Notes: generated by a model from the letters alone, not told the origin. Shown: positions 53,700-62,674, numbered from the stretch's first letter. The stretch: 64,000 nt of DNA from Sphingobium sp. (GCA_003248935.1 QFQF01000005.1:124001-188000), one strand, 5' to 3'. Numbers and translations are program-made.

Positions 53700-54811
53700 C
53701 AGCGGTCTCCATCCTGAGCGTTGGCCGCCTGTTGCTGCTGCCCGCTTGCCTGCGCCGCGCGCCGCTTCAATTCCGGCAGCGGCAGATAGGGGGTGACGTT
53801 GCCACCCTCCACAATCGTCTTGTCGAGCGGCGCCAGCACGGCCTCCATCGTCTCATAATACATGCGGCGGCGGGTCACGTCGGGTGACAGCCGGTACTGG
53901 CCATACACCTTGTCGAATGCGGCGGCCTCGCCCTGCGCGCGGGCAGTCAATTGCTGCGCATAGGCGCGCGCCTCGTTCAGGTAGGTCTGCGCGGTCTGCT
54001 GCGCCGCCGACACTGCCTTGAAGGACTCGTTGACGGCCGTAGGCGGATCGGCCTGTTTGATCGCGACGCCCTGCACCCGGACACCGGAATTATAGGCGTC
54101 CAGTATCTGCTGCATCCGCTGTTCCACCTGCTGCTCGATACCCGAGCGTCCGGCGCCGAGCGCATCGTCCAGCGAGACGGAAGCGATGACCGAACGCATC
54201 GCCGATTCGGCGACTTCGCGAATGGTGGTGTCGGGATCGGCCAGCTGGAACTTGTAGAGTTCCGGGTTACGGATGTTCCACCGTACCGAATATGCGAGGT
54301 CAATGATGTTCTGATCGCCGGTCAGCATCAGATTTTCGGTATCAGCGGTGGCCGATCCGATATCGATGGTCCGGATTTCCTCGACATCGACGGTCTCGAC
54401 CGTTTCGAACGGTGCAGGCAGCGTCAGGCTGATGCCGGGGGACAGCGTACGGCTGTACTTGCCAAGCATGGTGACGATGCCGCGCTCCTGCGGACCGACG
54501 CGATGCACCGAGGTCAGCACGATCCACAGCAGGATAAGCAGACCGAGCGCAATCGGCCAGATGGCCCGGCCGGGGCCCTGCGGAAAGCCGCCCCCGAAGC
54601 TGTCGCGTCCGCGCCGGATCAGTTCGTCGATTGCCGAAGGACCACGTCCCGGCCGGCTGCTGCCCGGCCGCTGTGTCCACGGATTGCGCGGCCCCTTGCT
54701 GCCGTCTCCATCGCCGCCGCCCTGTCCGGGCTCGTCGCCACCCTTGCCGCCCCAGGGACCCTGCGTCATCGCGGCTGTGGCCGACGGCATCCACCCAAAA
54801 ATCTTGTTCAT
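53699..54811 (-). CDS. hflK: HflK, FtsH protease modulator
   Basis: 370 aa. Gly/Pro-rich cytoplasmic N-terminus (GGKGGDEPGQGGGDGDGSKG), one helix (IWPIALGLLILLWIVLTSVH), SPFH domain with VGPQERGIVTMLGKYSRTL and the Gln-rich C-terminal tail. SIDDALG-like SLDDALGAGRSGIEQQVEQR matches HflK. Start 54811 (MNKIFGWMP) by similarity; frame open upstream. First gene of hflK-hflC, followed by the Do protease. Divergent from mrp. Confidence 0.95.
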   Translation of the reverse strand: MNKIFGWMPSATAAMTQGPWGGKGGDEPGQGGGDGDGSKGPRNPWTQRPGSSRPGRGPSAIDELIRRGRDSFGGGFPQGPGRAIWPIALGLLILLWIVLTSVHRVGPQERGIVTMLGKYSRTLSPGISLTLPAPFETVETVDVEEIRTIDIGSATADTENLMLTGDQNIIDLAYSVRWNIRNPELYKFQLADPDTTIREVAESAMRSVIASVSLDDALGAGRSGIEQQVEQRMQQILDAYNSGVRVQGVAIKQADPPTAVNESFKAVSAAQQTAQTYLNEARAYAQQLTARAQGEAAAFDKVYGQYRLSPDVTRRRMYYETMEAVLAPLDKTIVEGGNVTPYLPLPELKRRAAQASGQQQQAANAQDGDR

Positions 54812-54933
54812 CGGCCTTCTATAGGAAGCGCGGCCGGGGAAAAACAGCCCCGAAGGGCGATATTGTGACGCGCCCGGCACAGTGCGCGGCGAGGACGGTT
54901 CCCCCACACGACGAATCCGCCTATGGCGCGCCC

Positions 54934-55923
54934 ATGCAGGACTCCCCGAAGCCAGACACCGATCCACTGCTTTCAGCCATCGCCGCCCGCATTGCGCAGG
55001 CAAGCAACGGAAGGGCTGCCGCGCCTCGCCTGCGCCAGGGTGTGCTGACCGTGATGCTTGACGTGACCGGCCTGCCCGATGCGGGACGCGCTGTCCTTGA
55101 GCAGAAGGTGCGCGACGCGATAGGAAGGCCTGAGGGGATCAGCGATGTGCGGATCGCGCAGACCGCGCAGAAGCAGACGATGCGTATCATCGCGGTGGGA
55201 TCGGGCAAGGGCGGCGTCGGCAAATCGACCGTATCGGCGAACCTGGCGGTCGCCCTGAAGCGGGCGGGGCACAAGGTCGGCCTTGTCGACGCGGACATCT
55301 ATGGCCCGTCACAGCCGCGCCTGATGGGCAGCGAGGGCGAACGGGCGCAGGCCGAGGACAAGCAGTTGATCCCGATCATGAGCCGGTGGGGCGTGCCGAT
55401 GCTCTCCATGGGGCATCTGGTCGAGCCGGGCCGTGCGATCGCCTGGCGCGGGCCGATGGCGGGCGGCGCGCTTGGCCAGTTGATCGACGCGCGATGGGAC
55501 GATGTCGATACGCTGATCGTCGACCTCCCCCCCGGCACCGGCGACGTGCAGCTTTCGATGATCCAGAAGCACCGGCCGACCGGCGCCGTCATCGTCTCCA
55601 CACCGCAGGACCTCGCCCTTATCGACGCCGCGCGTGCGATCAGCCTGTTCGAACAGGCCAATGTGCCGATCGTCGGCCTCATCGAGAACATGGCCGGGTA
55701 TATGTGCCCGCACTGCGGCGAGATGTCCGATCCGTTCGGGAGCGGCGGCGCGGAGGCGGAAGCGGCGCGCACGGGCGCTCCGTTCCTCGGCCGCATCCCG
55801 CTGACGCTGACGATCCGTAGCGCGTCAGATGCGGGCGAGCCGCCAGCGTCGCGGGATGGACCGGAAGGCAAGGCCTTCGCCGCGCTGGCCAATCGGCTGG
55901 CGGAGTGGCTTTCGTCGCAATAA
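54934..55923 (+). CDS. mrp: Mrp/ApbC Fe-S carrier P-loop ATPase
   Basis: 329 aa. N-terminal MIP18-like domain (residues 10-75), then the deviant Walker A GSGKGGVGKST at 89-99, VDADIYGPSQPRLMG, PPGTGDVQLS and the cluster-ligating CPHC pair in GYMCPHCGEMS. Scaffold or carrier for [4Fe-4S] cluster delivery in the cytoplasm. ATG 54934 lacks a clear ribosome site, but upstream in-frame sequence lies in the hflK promoter region and is not Mrp-like. Confidence 0.95.
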   Translation: MQDSPKPDTDPLLSAIAARIAQASNGRAAAPRLRQGVLTVMLDVTGLPDAGRAVLEQKVRDAIGRPEGISDVRIAQTAQKQTMRIIAVGSGKGGVGKSTVSANLAVALKRAGHKVGLVDADIYGPSQPRLMGSEGERAQAEDKQLIPIMSRWGVPMLSMGHLVEPGRAIAWRGPMAGGALGQLIDARWDDVDTLIVDLPPGTGDVQLSMIQKHRPTGAVIVSTPQDLALIDAARAISLFEQANVPIVGLIENMAGYMCPHCGEMSDPFGSGGAEAEAARTGAPFLGRIPLTLTIRSASDAGEPPASRDGPEGKAFAALANRLAEWLSSQ

Positions 55924-55945
55924 CGGCGCGGCAGGACGTTGCAAT

Positions 55946-55960
55946 TGCGAATCGTTCGCG
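55946..55960. promoter_or_regulatory. Fur-like 7-1-7 site before the PepSY-DUF2271 operon
   Basis: TGCGAAT-C-GTTCGCG, palindromic at 5 of 7 pairs and sharing GCGAATnnTTC with the better site at 29324-29338. Only 8 of 14 positions match the general Fur motif. It lies 45-59 bp before the PepSY start. Moderate support only. Confidence 0.4.
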
Positions 55961-56004
55961 GTACGGGCTCTCGACTCCAGACCAAGGACCGCGATCCCAC
56001 GCCC

Positions 56005-56652
56005 ATGGCGATTCCCGTTACCAGCAAGGCCGGCCCACGTAAGAAGCCGCTGAAGACCGTCCTGCTGAAGCAGTTGCACGTCTGGCACTGGGTCAGTTCC
56101 GCGATCAGCCTGATCGGCCTGCTGTTGTTCGCGCTGACCGGCATCACCCTCAACCACGCGGCAGACGTGGAGGCGCAACCCAAGACGGCGGCTTCCAGCG
56201 GCCAGTTGCCGCCCGCCCTGCGCGAACTGGTCCGTCCCGACGACGCCCCCGACAGCAAGAAGCCGCTGCCCGATGCCCTCGCCAAATGGGTCGGAACCTT
56301 TTCCGGCAGAACGGCGACAGGGGAGGCCGAATGGTCGGCGGCGGAAATCTACCTGCCTCTTCCCCGCCCGGGTGGCGATGGCTGGGTCTCGATCGACCGC
56401 GAGAGTGGAGCCGTCAGTGGCGAAACCACCGATCGCGGCTGGCTCTCCTTCCTCAATGACCTGCACAAGGGCCGCAATGCCGGTAAGGCGTGGAGCTGGT
56501 TCATCGACATTTTCGCCGTCGCCTGCTTCCTCTTCGCGCTGACCGGCCTCGCTTTGTTGTGGCTGCATTCGGCGAAACGGCCGTCGACCTGGCCGCTGGT
56601 CGCTGCCGGCCTCGCCATTCCGGCCATTCTGGCCATCGCGTTCATTCACTAG
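56005..56652 (+). CDS. PepSY-associated TM protein, short form
   Basis: 215 aa. KQLHVWHWVSSAISLIGLLLFALTGITLNH is the first PepSY_TM helix with His residues at both ends; NDLHKGRNAGKAWSWFIDIFAVACFLFALTGL the second, and a third at the C-terminus. A periplasmic PepSY-like domain lies between. Likely two-haem membrane electron carrier. ATG 56005 has no close ribosome site; TTG 55939 is in frame but would cover the Fur-like site. First gene of the flavinylation module. Confidence 0.85.
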   Translation: MAIPVTSKAGPRKKPLKTVLLKQLHVWHWVSSAISLIGLLLFALTGITLNHAADVEAQPKTAASSGQLPPALRELVRPDDAPDSKKPLPDALAKWVGTFSGRTATGEAEWSAAEIYLPLPRPGGDGWVSIDRESGAVSGETTDRGWLSFLNDLHKGRNAGKAWSWFIDIFAVACFLFALTGLALLWLHSAKRPSTWPLVAAGLAIPAILAIAFIH

Positions 56653-56678
56653 CCTTCACGAAACAAGGAGCCGTGCCC

Positions 56679-57206
56679 ATGCAGATCAGCCACCGCCTCG
56701 TCCTGACAGGCACGTTCGCGCTTGGCGCGACGGGCGTCGTCGCCGCGCCCGCGTCTGCGCAGACGATGGACGTGACCGTCGCGATCCCGCGCCTGACCGT
56801 CGCGGAGTATCATCGCCCCTATGTCGCGATCTGGGTCGAGCAGGCTGGCGCCAAGCCACGCACGCTGGCCGTGTGGTACGATGTCGACAAGCCCAAGAGC
56901 GAAGGCAAGAAGTGGCTGACCGACATCCGCACCTGGTGGCGCGTCTCCGGCCGCATGATGACCCTGCCGGCCGACGGCATCACCGGCGCGACCCGCGCGC
57001 CGGGCGAACAGAAGATCAGCTTCACGGCGGGCAAGGGACCGCTCGGTACGCTTGCACCGGGCAACTACACGCTGGCGGTCGAGGCCGCGCGTGAAGTCGG
57101 CGGCCGGGAAGTGGTGCGCGTCCCGTTCGCATGGCCGCCAAAGGGCGGAGCCAGCGCCACCGGCACGACCGAACTGGGCGCGGTGCGCGTCAGCTTCCGC
57201 AAATAA
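56679..57206 (+). CDS. DUF2271 periplasmic protein with ApbE flavinylation motif
   Basis: 175 aa. Signal peptide ends ASA-Q (residue 28). DUF2271 hallmarks: YHRPYVAIWVEQ, RTLAVWYD, WLTDIRTWWR. The segment DGITGAT (99-105) matches the ApbE target motif Dxx(S/T)GA(T/S); Thr105 would carry covalent FMN. An apbE gene lies three genes on in the same operon. AAGGAG eight bases before ATG. Likely a soluble flavoprotein receiving electrons from the PepSY protein; terminal acceptor unknown. Confidence 0.85.
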   Translation: MQISHRLVLTGTFALGATGVVAAPASAQTMDVTVAIPRLTVAEYHRPYVAIWVEQAGAKPRTLAVWYDVDKPKSEGKKWLTDIRTWWRVSGRMMTLPADGITGATRAPGEQKISFTAGKGPLGTLAPGNYTLAVEAAREVGGREVVRVPFAWPPKGGASATGTTELGAVRVSFRK

Positions 57207-57230
57207 CGCCTTTTCGAGGGGAGACCGAAA

Positions 57231-58130
57231 ATGAAGACCATGATCCGCAAGATCGCCCTGCTCGCCACAGCGACCGCAGCTCTCGCCCTTTCGGGCACCG
57301 CGCAGGCCCACCGTCAGTGGATGTTACCCTCCGCCACCGTCCTGTCGGGCGATGACGTCTGGGTGACCGTCGATGCCGCCGTTTCGAACGACCTGTTCTA
57401 CTTCGAGCATATGCCGCTGCGCCTTGATTCAGTGAAGGCCATCGCGCCCGACGGCACCGAAGCGAAGCTGGAGAACCCGTCGACGGGGCGCTATCGCTCC
57501 ACCTTCGATGTGCACCTGACACAGAAGGGCACGTACAAGATCGTGTCGGCGTCGACCGGCGTGATGGGCAGCTACACCCTGAACGGCGAAACCAAGCGCC
57601 TGCCGCGCGGCACCACCAAGGACAATCTGGCGGCCGCGATTCCCGCCGGTGCAACGGACGTACGCACGGCAGAGATGTCGAACCGCAACGAGATTTTCGT
57701 GACCGTCGGTGCGCCGACCGACACGGTACTGAAGCCGACCGGCGCGGGGCTGGAGATGGTGCCGGTCACGCATCCCAACGACCTGGTATCGGGCGAGGCG
57801 GCGACGTTCCAGTTCCTGCTCGACGGCAAGCCGGCCGCCGGGCTGGGCGTCACCGTGATTCCAGGCGGCATCCGTTACCGGACCGAACTCGGCCAGATGG
57901 ATCTCAAGACCGATGCCGAAGGCAAGGTCACGGTCACCTGGCCGCAGCCCGGCATGTACTGGCTCAACGCCAGCCTGGGTGGCGGTCGTGAGGGCGGCCC
58001 CGGTGGACCCGGCGGCGTAGAGGGAGAAAAGGCCCCCGGCGCCGGTGCGCCGGCCCCGCGCCCCATGCCCGCCGGTCCGCCGCAGCGCCGCGCCAGCTAT
58101 ATCACCACGCTGGAGGTGATGGCTCCCTGA
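57231..58130 (+). CDS. DUF4198 (NikM-like) periplasmic protein
   Basis: 299 aa. Signal peptide ends AQA-H; mature N-terminus HRQWMLPSATVLSGDDVWVT with a first-residue His, and FYFEHMPLRLDS, as in DUF4198. Tandem beta-sandwich domains; the C-terminus has a Gly/Pro-rich linker (GGGREGGPGGPGGVEGEKAP) before a final short strand. AGGGGAG upstream of ATG. Paralogue of the gene at 31558; both follow PepSY genes, suggesting a metal-linked accessory role in PepSY reductase systems. Confidence 0.85.
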   Translation: MKTMIRKIALLATATAALALSGTAQAHRQWMLPSATVLSGDDVWVTVDAAVSNDLFYFEHMPLRLDSVKAIAPDGTEAKLENPSTGRYRSTFDVHLTQKGTYKIVSASTGVMGSYTLNGETKRLPRGTTKDNLAAAIPAGATDVRTAEMSNRNEIFVTVGAPTDTVLKPTGAGLEMVPVTHPNDLVSGEAATFQFLLDGKPAAGLGVTVIPGGIRYRTELGQMDLKTDAEGKVTVTWPQPGMYWLNASLGGGREGGPGGPGGVEGEKAPGAGAPAPRPMPAGPPQRRASYITTLEVMAP

Positions 58131-58192
58131 CGGAACAAGCCACCCGCATCGCCATCCCCCCGTCCCTCGATCCCGGACTGTTCGAGGGGCGG

Positions 58193-59140
58193 GTGCGGAC
58201 CGCCGCCGTCACCCAATGCGGCGGCGACACGATGGGCACGAGCTGGTCGGTCCGCATCGCCGGATCGTTGCATGAAGAGGCAATTGCCGCAGTTCACGCC
58301 GTGCTTGCCCTGGTTATCGACCAGATGAGCAACTGGGAGACGACCTCCGCTATCTCCATCCTCAATCGCACGCCGCCCGGCACTTGGCTGACCATGCCTG
58401 CCGCCTTCCTCCACGTATTGCGTGCGGGGCTGGACGTTGCCTCACGCAGCGGCGGTGCCTTCGATCCGACAATAGGAGAAAGTGTCGACGCCTGGGGCTT
58501 TGGCCCTTCCGGTCTGCGCGTCACCCCGCCAGATCACATTCCACCGGCAAGCCCCGGTTGGCGCGCGATCGAGGTCCAAGGCGAGCGTGTTCGCCGCACG
58601 GCGGCGGTTGCACTCGATTTCTCCGGCATCGCAAAGGGCTATGCGGTCGATGCGGTGACGGAGGCGCTCGCCGCGCGAGGCATCCGTCATGCCCTCGTGG
58701 AAATCGGCGGCGAGCTACGCGGCATGGGGGTACGTCCCGACGGACAACCATGGTGGGTCGATGTCGAGACGCCGCCCGGCCTGTCATTGCCGGTGACTCG
58801 GGTCGCCCTGTGCGGCCTGTCGATCGCGACCTCAGGCGACTATCGGCGCTGGTTCGCGGCCGGAGGGAAGCGTTTCAGCCACAGTATCGATCCACGCACC
58901 GGTGCGCCGATCACGAACAACGTGGCATCCGTCAGCGTACTGCACGCCAGTGCGATGCTGGCCGACGCATGGGCGACGGCGATCGCCGTTCTCGGCCCGC
59001 GCGAAGGATTGCTGCTCGCCGCCCGCGAGAGGCTGGCAGTGCTGATGGTCACGCGCGAAGGCGAAAACGGAGCGAGGGAATGGATGTCGCCTGCGCTGGC
59101 CGACATGCTCGACGCACCGGTTTCATCCGATTTGGACTGA
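58193..59140 (+). CDS. apbE: ApbE, FAD:protein FMN transferase
   Basis: 315 aa. GGDTMGTSWSV start motif, MSNWETTSAISILN, DFSGIAKGYAVDAV, and ATSGDYRRWF with HSIDPRTGAPI, all ApbE. Transfers FMN from FAD to Thr/Ser of exported targets using magnesium; the DUF2271 protein two genes upstream has the target motif. GTG 58193 has GAGGGG upstream. The frame stays open to 58127 and the extra residues (TEQATRIAIPPSLDPG) look family-like, so a CTG start overlapping the DUF4198 stop is conceivable. No clear signal peptide. Confidence 0.93.
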   Translation: MRTAAVTQCGGDTMGTSWSVRIAGSLHEEAIAAVHAVLALVIDQMSNWETTSAISILNRTPPGTWLTMPAAFLHVLRAGLDVASRSGGAFDPTIGESVDAWGFGPSGLRVTPPDHIPPASPGWRAIEVQGERVRRTAAVALDFSGIAKGYAVDAVTEALAARGIRHALVEIGGELRGMGVRPDGQPWWVDVETPPGLSLPVTRVALCGLSIATSGDYRRWFAAGGKRFSHSIDPRTGAPITNNVASVSVLHASAMLADAWATAIAVLGPREGLLLAARERLAVLMVTREGENGAREWMSPALADMLDAPVSSDLD

Positions 59141-59286
59141 TTATATCCGGCCCTTGATAAGCACATAGGACCGGCGGGGCCGCGCTCCTTCAAAGCCGGC
59201 GTTTTTCCAGTATCTGCAGGCAGCAATACCCTTATCCCTATCGATAAGCGACTCGCGCGAACGCGACGCGACGGGGGAGAGGAGCC

Positions 59287-60150
59287 ATGCTGGCGCAGAC
59301 GAGCGAGGGAGCTGTCGTCGGTTTCGACGACCGTGCCGACATCTACCGGCGATTCGCGTTATATTATGACCGGGAGATGACCCGTGAAACGCCCTATAGC
59401 GAACGGGGCGACTATTTCCGCAAGTCGAGGGACAGGATCGACCGGACCTTCGCGATGATCCGCCCGCATATCGCCGGACGTCATGTGCTGGATATCGGCG
59501 CATCCCCTTTCTACCTGCTCTACCAATGCCGCAAATGGGCCGCCAACCGGTGCAGCGGCACCTATTTCGCGCGGGATGCGCACCCCCTTCGCGAAGTATC
59601 GCGCATCCATAGCTATTATGGACCGATCGACCTCTATCACTCGAACATAGAAGGGGAAGCCCTCCCGCTCGCCGATGATTCCGTCGATGTCGTGACCGCC
59701 TGCGAGGTGCTGGAGCATTTCGAATATTTCCCCGCCAATTTCGTGGCGGAGGTGACTCGCGTGCTGAAACCGGGTGGATTGCTCTGCATCACCGTGCCCA
59801 ATGCCGCGTCGATCGCGAACGTGCTGCGCATCCTGCGGGGGCGGAACATCTACATGCGATACCGCGCCGACCCCAGCGGACGGCACAAGCACGAATATAC
59901 CCGCGCCGAGCTGATTGACCTGATGGCGCATATGCGCATGGAGGTCGACCGGATCGGCTATCTGGGATCGACGACGTCGGACAAAGCGGCGCTGCGCCCG
60001 ATCTACCGCCTGATCGCCCGCACACCATTCCTGCGCCGATATTCGCCAAAGCTGTTCGTGCTCGCCCGACAGCCCAGGGCGAAGGCAACCACCCCGTTCG
60101 GCCCGCCACCGCCAAGCCTGTACGACGCCGCGCTGTCGATTGAGGATTAG
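59287..60150 (+). CDS. Class I SAM-dependent methyltransferase
   Basis: 287 aa. Motif I HVLDIGASPFYLLYQC, acidic motif II region, CEVLEHF and EVTRVLKPGGLLCITVPNA (motifs for post-I to III) show a Methyltransf_11-type fold. Basic C-terminus with Pro-rich end. GGGGGAGAGGAG before ATG gives a firm start. Substrate unknown; GRNIYMRYRADPSGRHKHEY resembles methyltransferases of surface glycan loci, which is only suggestive. Confidence 0.87.
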   Translation: MLAQTSEGAVVGFDDRADIYRRFALYYDREMTRETPYSERGDYFRKSRDRIDRTFAMIRPHIAGRHVLDIGASPFYLLYQCRKWAANRCSGTYFARDAHPLREVSRIHSYYGPIDLYHSNIEGEALPLADDSVDVVTACEVLEHFEYFPANFVAEVTRVLKPGGLLCITVPNAASIANVLRILRGRNIYMRYRADPSGRHKHEYTRAELIDLMAHMRMEVDRIGYLGSTTSDKAALRPIYRLIARTPFLRRYSPKLFVLARQPRAKATTPFGPPPPSLYDAALSIED

Positions 60151-60153
60151 CCG

Positions 60154-60555
60154 TTACAGCAGGCCCAGTTTGGACAGTTCGCCGACCATCGCCGCCGGCA
60201 TCGTGTCCGCCCCCTCCGCGCCATCGGCAAGATCGGGCGGTGCGTCCCTCTCCTCCAGATAGCGCCAGCCCTGATGCGCGCGCTTGGGGCGCGGCTGGAC
60301 CGGGATGAGCCTGGGCTCCAGCCTGATCCGGTGCCTGCCTTCGGCAGCCTCGGTGAAGCCGAGGATCGGACTGCGGCCGATGATTTGGTGGCCGAGAATC
60401 CAGTAGAGCGAACCGCCGGCCATCTCCTCCACCCGCTTGGGCAGATAGCGCGTCGTCATCGGCGCTTCGCCCACATCCCGGTGCGATTCCAGCCAGGCGC
60501 GCAGCGTGTCCGCGCTTTCGGCGCGAAAGGCGATCTTCGTGATGCTGAGCGGCAT
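60154..60555 (-). CDS. DUF1489 family protein
   Basis: 133 aa. MPLSITKIAFRAESADTLRA, TTRYLPKRVEEMAGGSLYWI and ILGFTEAAEGRHRIRLEP followed by RAHQGWRYLE match DUF1489, a small cytoplasmic alphaproteobacterial family of unknown function. Starts 4 bp after the mgtE stop, so likely co-transcribed with it. Confidence 0.85.
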   Translation of the reverse strand: MPLSITKIAFRAESADTLRAWLESHRDVGEAPMTTRYLPKRVEEMAGGSLYWILGHQIIGRSPILGFTEAAEGRHRIRLEPRLIPVQPRPKRAHQGWRYLEERDAPPDLADGAEGADTMPAAMVGELSKLGLL

Positions 60556-60559
60556 CGCC

Positions 60560-61999
60560 CTACAGGCCCCAGAGGGTCGCGAGGCCAAGGAAAGAGAAAA
60601 AGCCCATCACGTCGGTCAGCGTGGTCACGAACACGGCCGACGACACGGCGGGATCAACCCCCACCTTCTCCAGCGTCAGCGGCACCAATATGCCGCCAAG
60701 GCCCGCGACAAGGTTGTTGATCAGCATCGCCAGTGCGATGACGATGCCAAGGTCAAGATTGTGGTAGATCAGGCCGACCGCAATCCCGATCAGGCAGCCC
60801 AGCACGCTGCCGTTGGCGAGCGCGATGCGGAATTCGCGCAGGATGTTGCGGCGGGTATTCGAACTGGTGAGCTGATTGGTGGCGAGCGCGCGGACGGCGA
60901 CCGCCATGGTCTGCGTCCCCGCATTCCCCCCCATGCCCGACACGATCGGCATCAGCACCGCCAGCACGACATATTTGGCGATCGTCTCCTGAAACAGGCC
61001 AACGACCGATGCGGCGAAGACGGCGGTGCCAAGGTTCACGATCAGCCAGGACAGGCGCGTGCGGACGGTCAGCAGGATCGGCTGGTTGATGTCGCCATCG
61101 CCCGCGCCCGCCAGGCGCAGCACGTCCTCGCCCGCCTCTTCCTGCACGATATGCAGGATGTCGTCGGCGGTGATCATGCCGACCAGCCGGCCGGTCTGGT
61201 CGATGACGGCAGCGGAAATCAGCGCGTATTTCTGGAAACGGAGCGCCACTTCCTCCTGATCCATATCGACCGGGATCAGCGTCTGCTCGCGCTTCATCAG
61301 GTCGGACATGGGAATGACGCGGGGGCAGGTGAGCAGCCAGGACAGCTGGCAGGTGCCGATCGGCTTGTGCTGTTCGTCGACGACGAACACTTCCCAGAAA
61401 TCGCTCGTCAGGTCGCCATTGTCGCGCAGATAATCGATGACCTGGCCGACCGTCATATGCTCGGGCACCGCGACCAGATCGCGCTGCATGATGCGGCCTG
61501 CGGATTCCTCGGGATAGGACAGCGCGCTTTCGATTGCGGCGCGATCCTCCGGGTCGAGCGCATCGAGCACGGCCTGCTGGTCGGCCGTGTCCATGTCCTC
61601 GATGATAGCGACCGCGTCGTCGGTATCGAGCTCGCCCGCGAACTCGGCGATCTGCTCGGGCGCCAGTGCATCGATAACGTCGTCGCGGACATAATCGTTG
61701 AGTTCCGACAACACCTCCGCGCCGACGAGATCGCCCAGGGCATGCGCAACCTCGCCGCGCCGTTCGGACGGCGTGAGTTCGAGAAGGTCGGCAATGTCAG
61801 CAGGATGCAGCGGCGAGACGAGTTCGCGGGCCTGATCGAGGTCGCCCTCCTCGACTGCATCGAGGACAGCACGCACGAATTCCGGCTTCAGCCGATCGTC
61901 CTCGTCATGGCGGGAATCCGCGCTGACGGCATCGACCGCCTCTTCAACGGGCGGCGGGGCCTCCGGAGATTCGATGGTACCGGCGCCAACTTCGTTCAT
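60560..61999 (-). CDS. mgtE: MgtE magnesium transporter
   Basis: 479 aa. N-terminal helical superhelix with repeats (VRAVLDAVEEGDLDQARELV, LHPADIADLLELTP, ELDTDDAVAIIEDMD), two CBS domains (MQRDLVAVPEHMTVGQVIDY; MKREQTLIPVDMDQEEVALR), and five helices with PIVSGMGGNAGTQTMAVAVRAL, the pore signature. Magnesium-gated channel of the inner membrane. ATG 61999 has GGAGG five bases upstream; ATG 62011 is alternative. Confidence 0.95.
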   Translation of the reverse strand: MNEVGAGTIESPEAPPPVEEAVDAVSADSRHDEDDRLKPEFVRAVLDAVEEGDLDQARELVSPLHPADIADLLELTPSERRGEVAHALGDLVGAEVLSELNDYVRDDVIDALAPEQIAEFAGELDTDDAVAIIEDMDTADQQAVLDALDPEDRAAIESALSYPEESAGRIMQRDLVAVPEHMTVGQVIDYLRDNGDLTSDFWEVFVVDEQHKPIGTCQLSWLLTCPRVIPMSDLMKREQTLIPVDMDQEEVALRFQKYALISAAVIDQTGRLVGMITADDILHIVQEEAGEDVLRLAGAGDGDINQPILLTVRTRLSWLIVNLGTAVFAASVVGLFQETIAKYVVLAVLMPIVSGMGGNAGTQTMAVAVRALATNQLTSSNTRRNILREFRIALANGSVLGCLIGIAVGLIYHNLDLGIVIALAMLINNLVAGLGGILVPLTLEKVGVDPAVSSAVFVTTLTDVMGFFSFLGLATLWGL

Positions 62000-62190
62000 C
62001 GCCGCCTCCATCGCTGTCCGAGTTTGTCGTCATGCCCCCTCTTTGCTCAGGCAGGAGGCAAAAGCAATGGCGGGGCAAGGGTTTTTCCCCCGATTTCTCC
62101 CGGAACGCGCGATGCCTTCCACACGGGCTTCCATCCCTCGTGCAAGGCCCTATATGGGCGCCATTCCCCACGCGCATGAGAGGATACTTC

Positions 62191-62652
62191 ATGGCCGACG
62201 AAACCCTGACGCTCACGCTCGACACCGGTGAAGGCACCGGCGATGTCGTCATAAAGCTTCGCCCCGACCTTGCCCCCGGCCATGTCGAGCGGATCACGTC
62301 GCTCGCCAAGGACGGCTTCTACGATGGCGTCGTGTTCCACCGCGTCATCCCCGGCTTCATGGCGCAGGGCGGCGACCCGACCGGCACCGGCATGGGCGGC
62401 TCGAAGCTTCCCGACCTGAAGGCGGAATTCAACGCCCAGCCGCATGTGCGCGGCGTATGCTCGATGGCGCGCGCGCAGAACCCGAACAGCGCCAACAGCC
62501 AGTTCTTCATCTGCTTCGACGACGCGACCTTCCTCGACCGCCAGTATACGGTCTGGGGCGAGGTGGTCGACGGCATGGAACATGTCGACGCGCTGCCCAA
62601 GGGCGAGCCGCCCCGGACGCCCGGCAAGATCGTCAAGGCGACCATCGCCTGA
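62191..62652 (+). CDS. Cytoplasmic cyclophilin-type peptidyl-prolyl isomerase
   Basis: 153 aa without signal peptide. FHRVIPGFMAQGGDPTGTG carries the catalytic FHR and PGF segments, SMARAQNPNSANSQFFIC the MA..P.S.NSQFFI motif, WGEVVDGMEHVD the end. PpiB-like folding catalyst. GAGAGGAT precedes ATG 62191; upstream in-frame residues are not family-like. Confidence 0.96.
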   Translation: MADETLTLTLDTGEGTGDVVIKLRPDLAPGHVERITSLAKDGFYDGVVFHRVIPGFMAQGGDPTGTGMGGSKLPDLKAEFNAQPHVRGVCSMARAQNPNSANSQFFICFDDATFLDRQYTVWGEVVDGMEHVDALPKGEPPRTPGKIVKATIA

Positions 62653-62674
62653 TCGCAAAGGCAGAGCAATCACG

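Noticed and set aside
56401..56430. Second flavinylation motif (AVSGET) in the short PepSY protein
   Set aside because: The Ala of the SGAT core is Glu and the leading Asp is misplaced, so it does not fit the ApbE target pattern.
60506..62179. Long plus-strand frame opposite mgtE
   Set aside because: His/Asp/Gly-rich shadow of the mgtE codons; the minus-strand protein is clearly MgtE.
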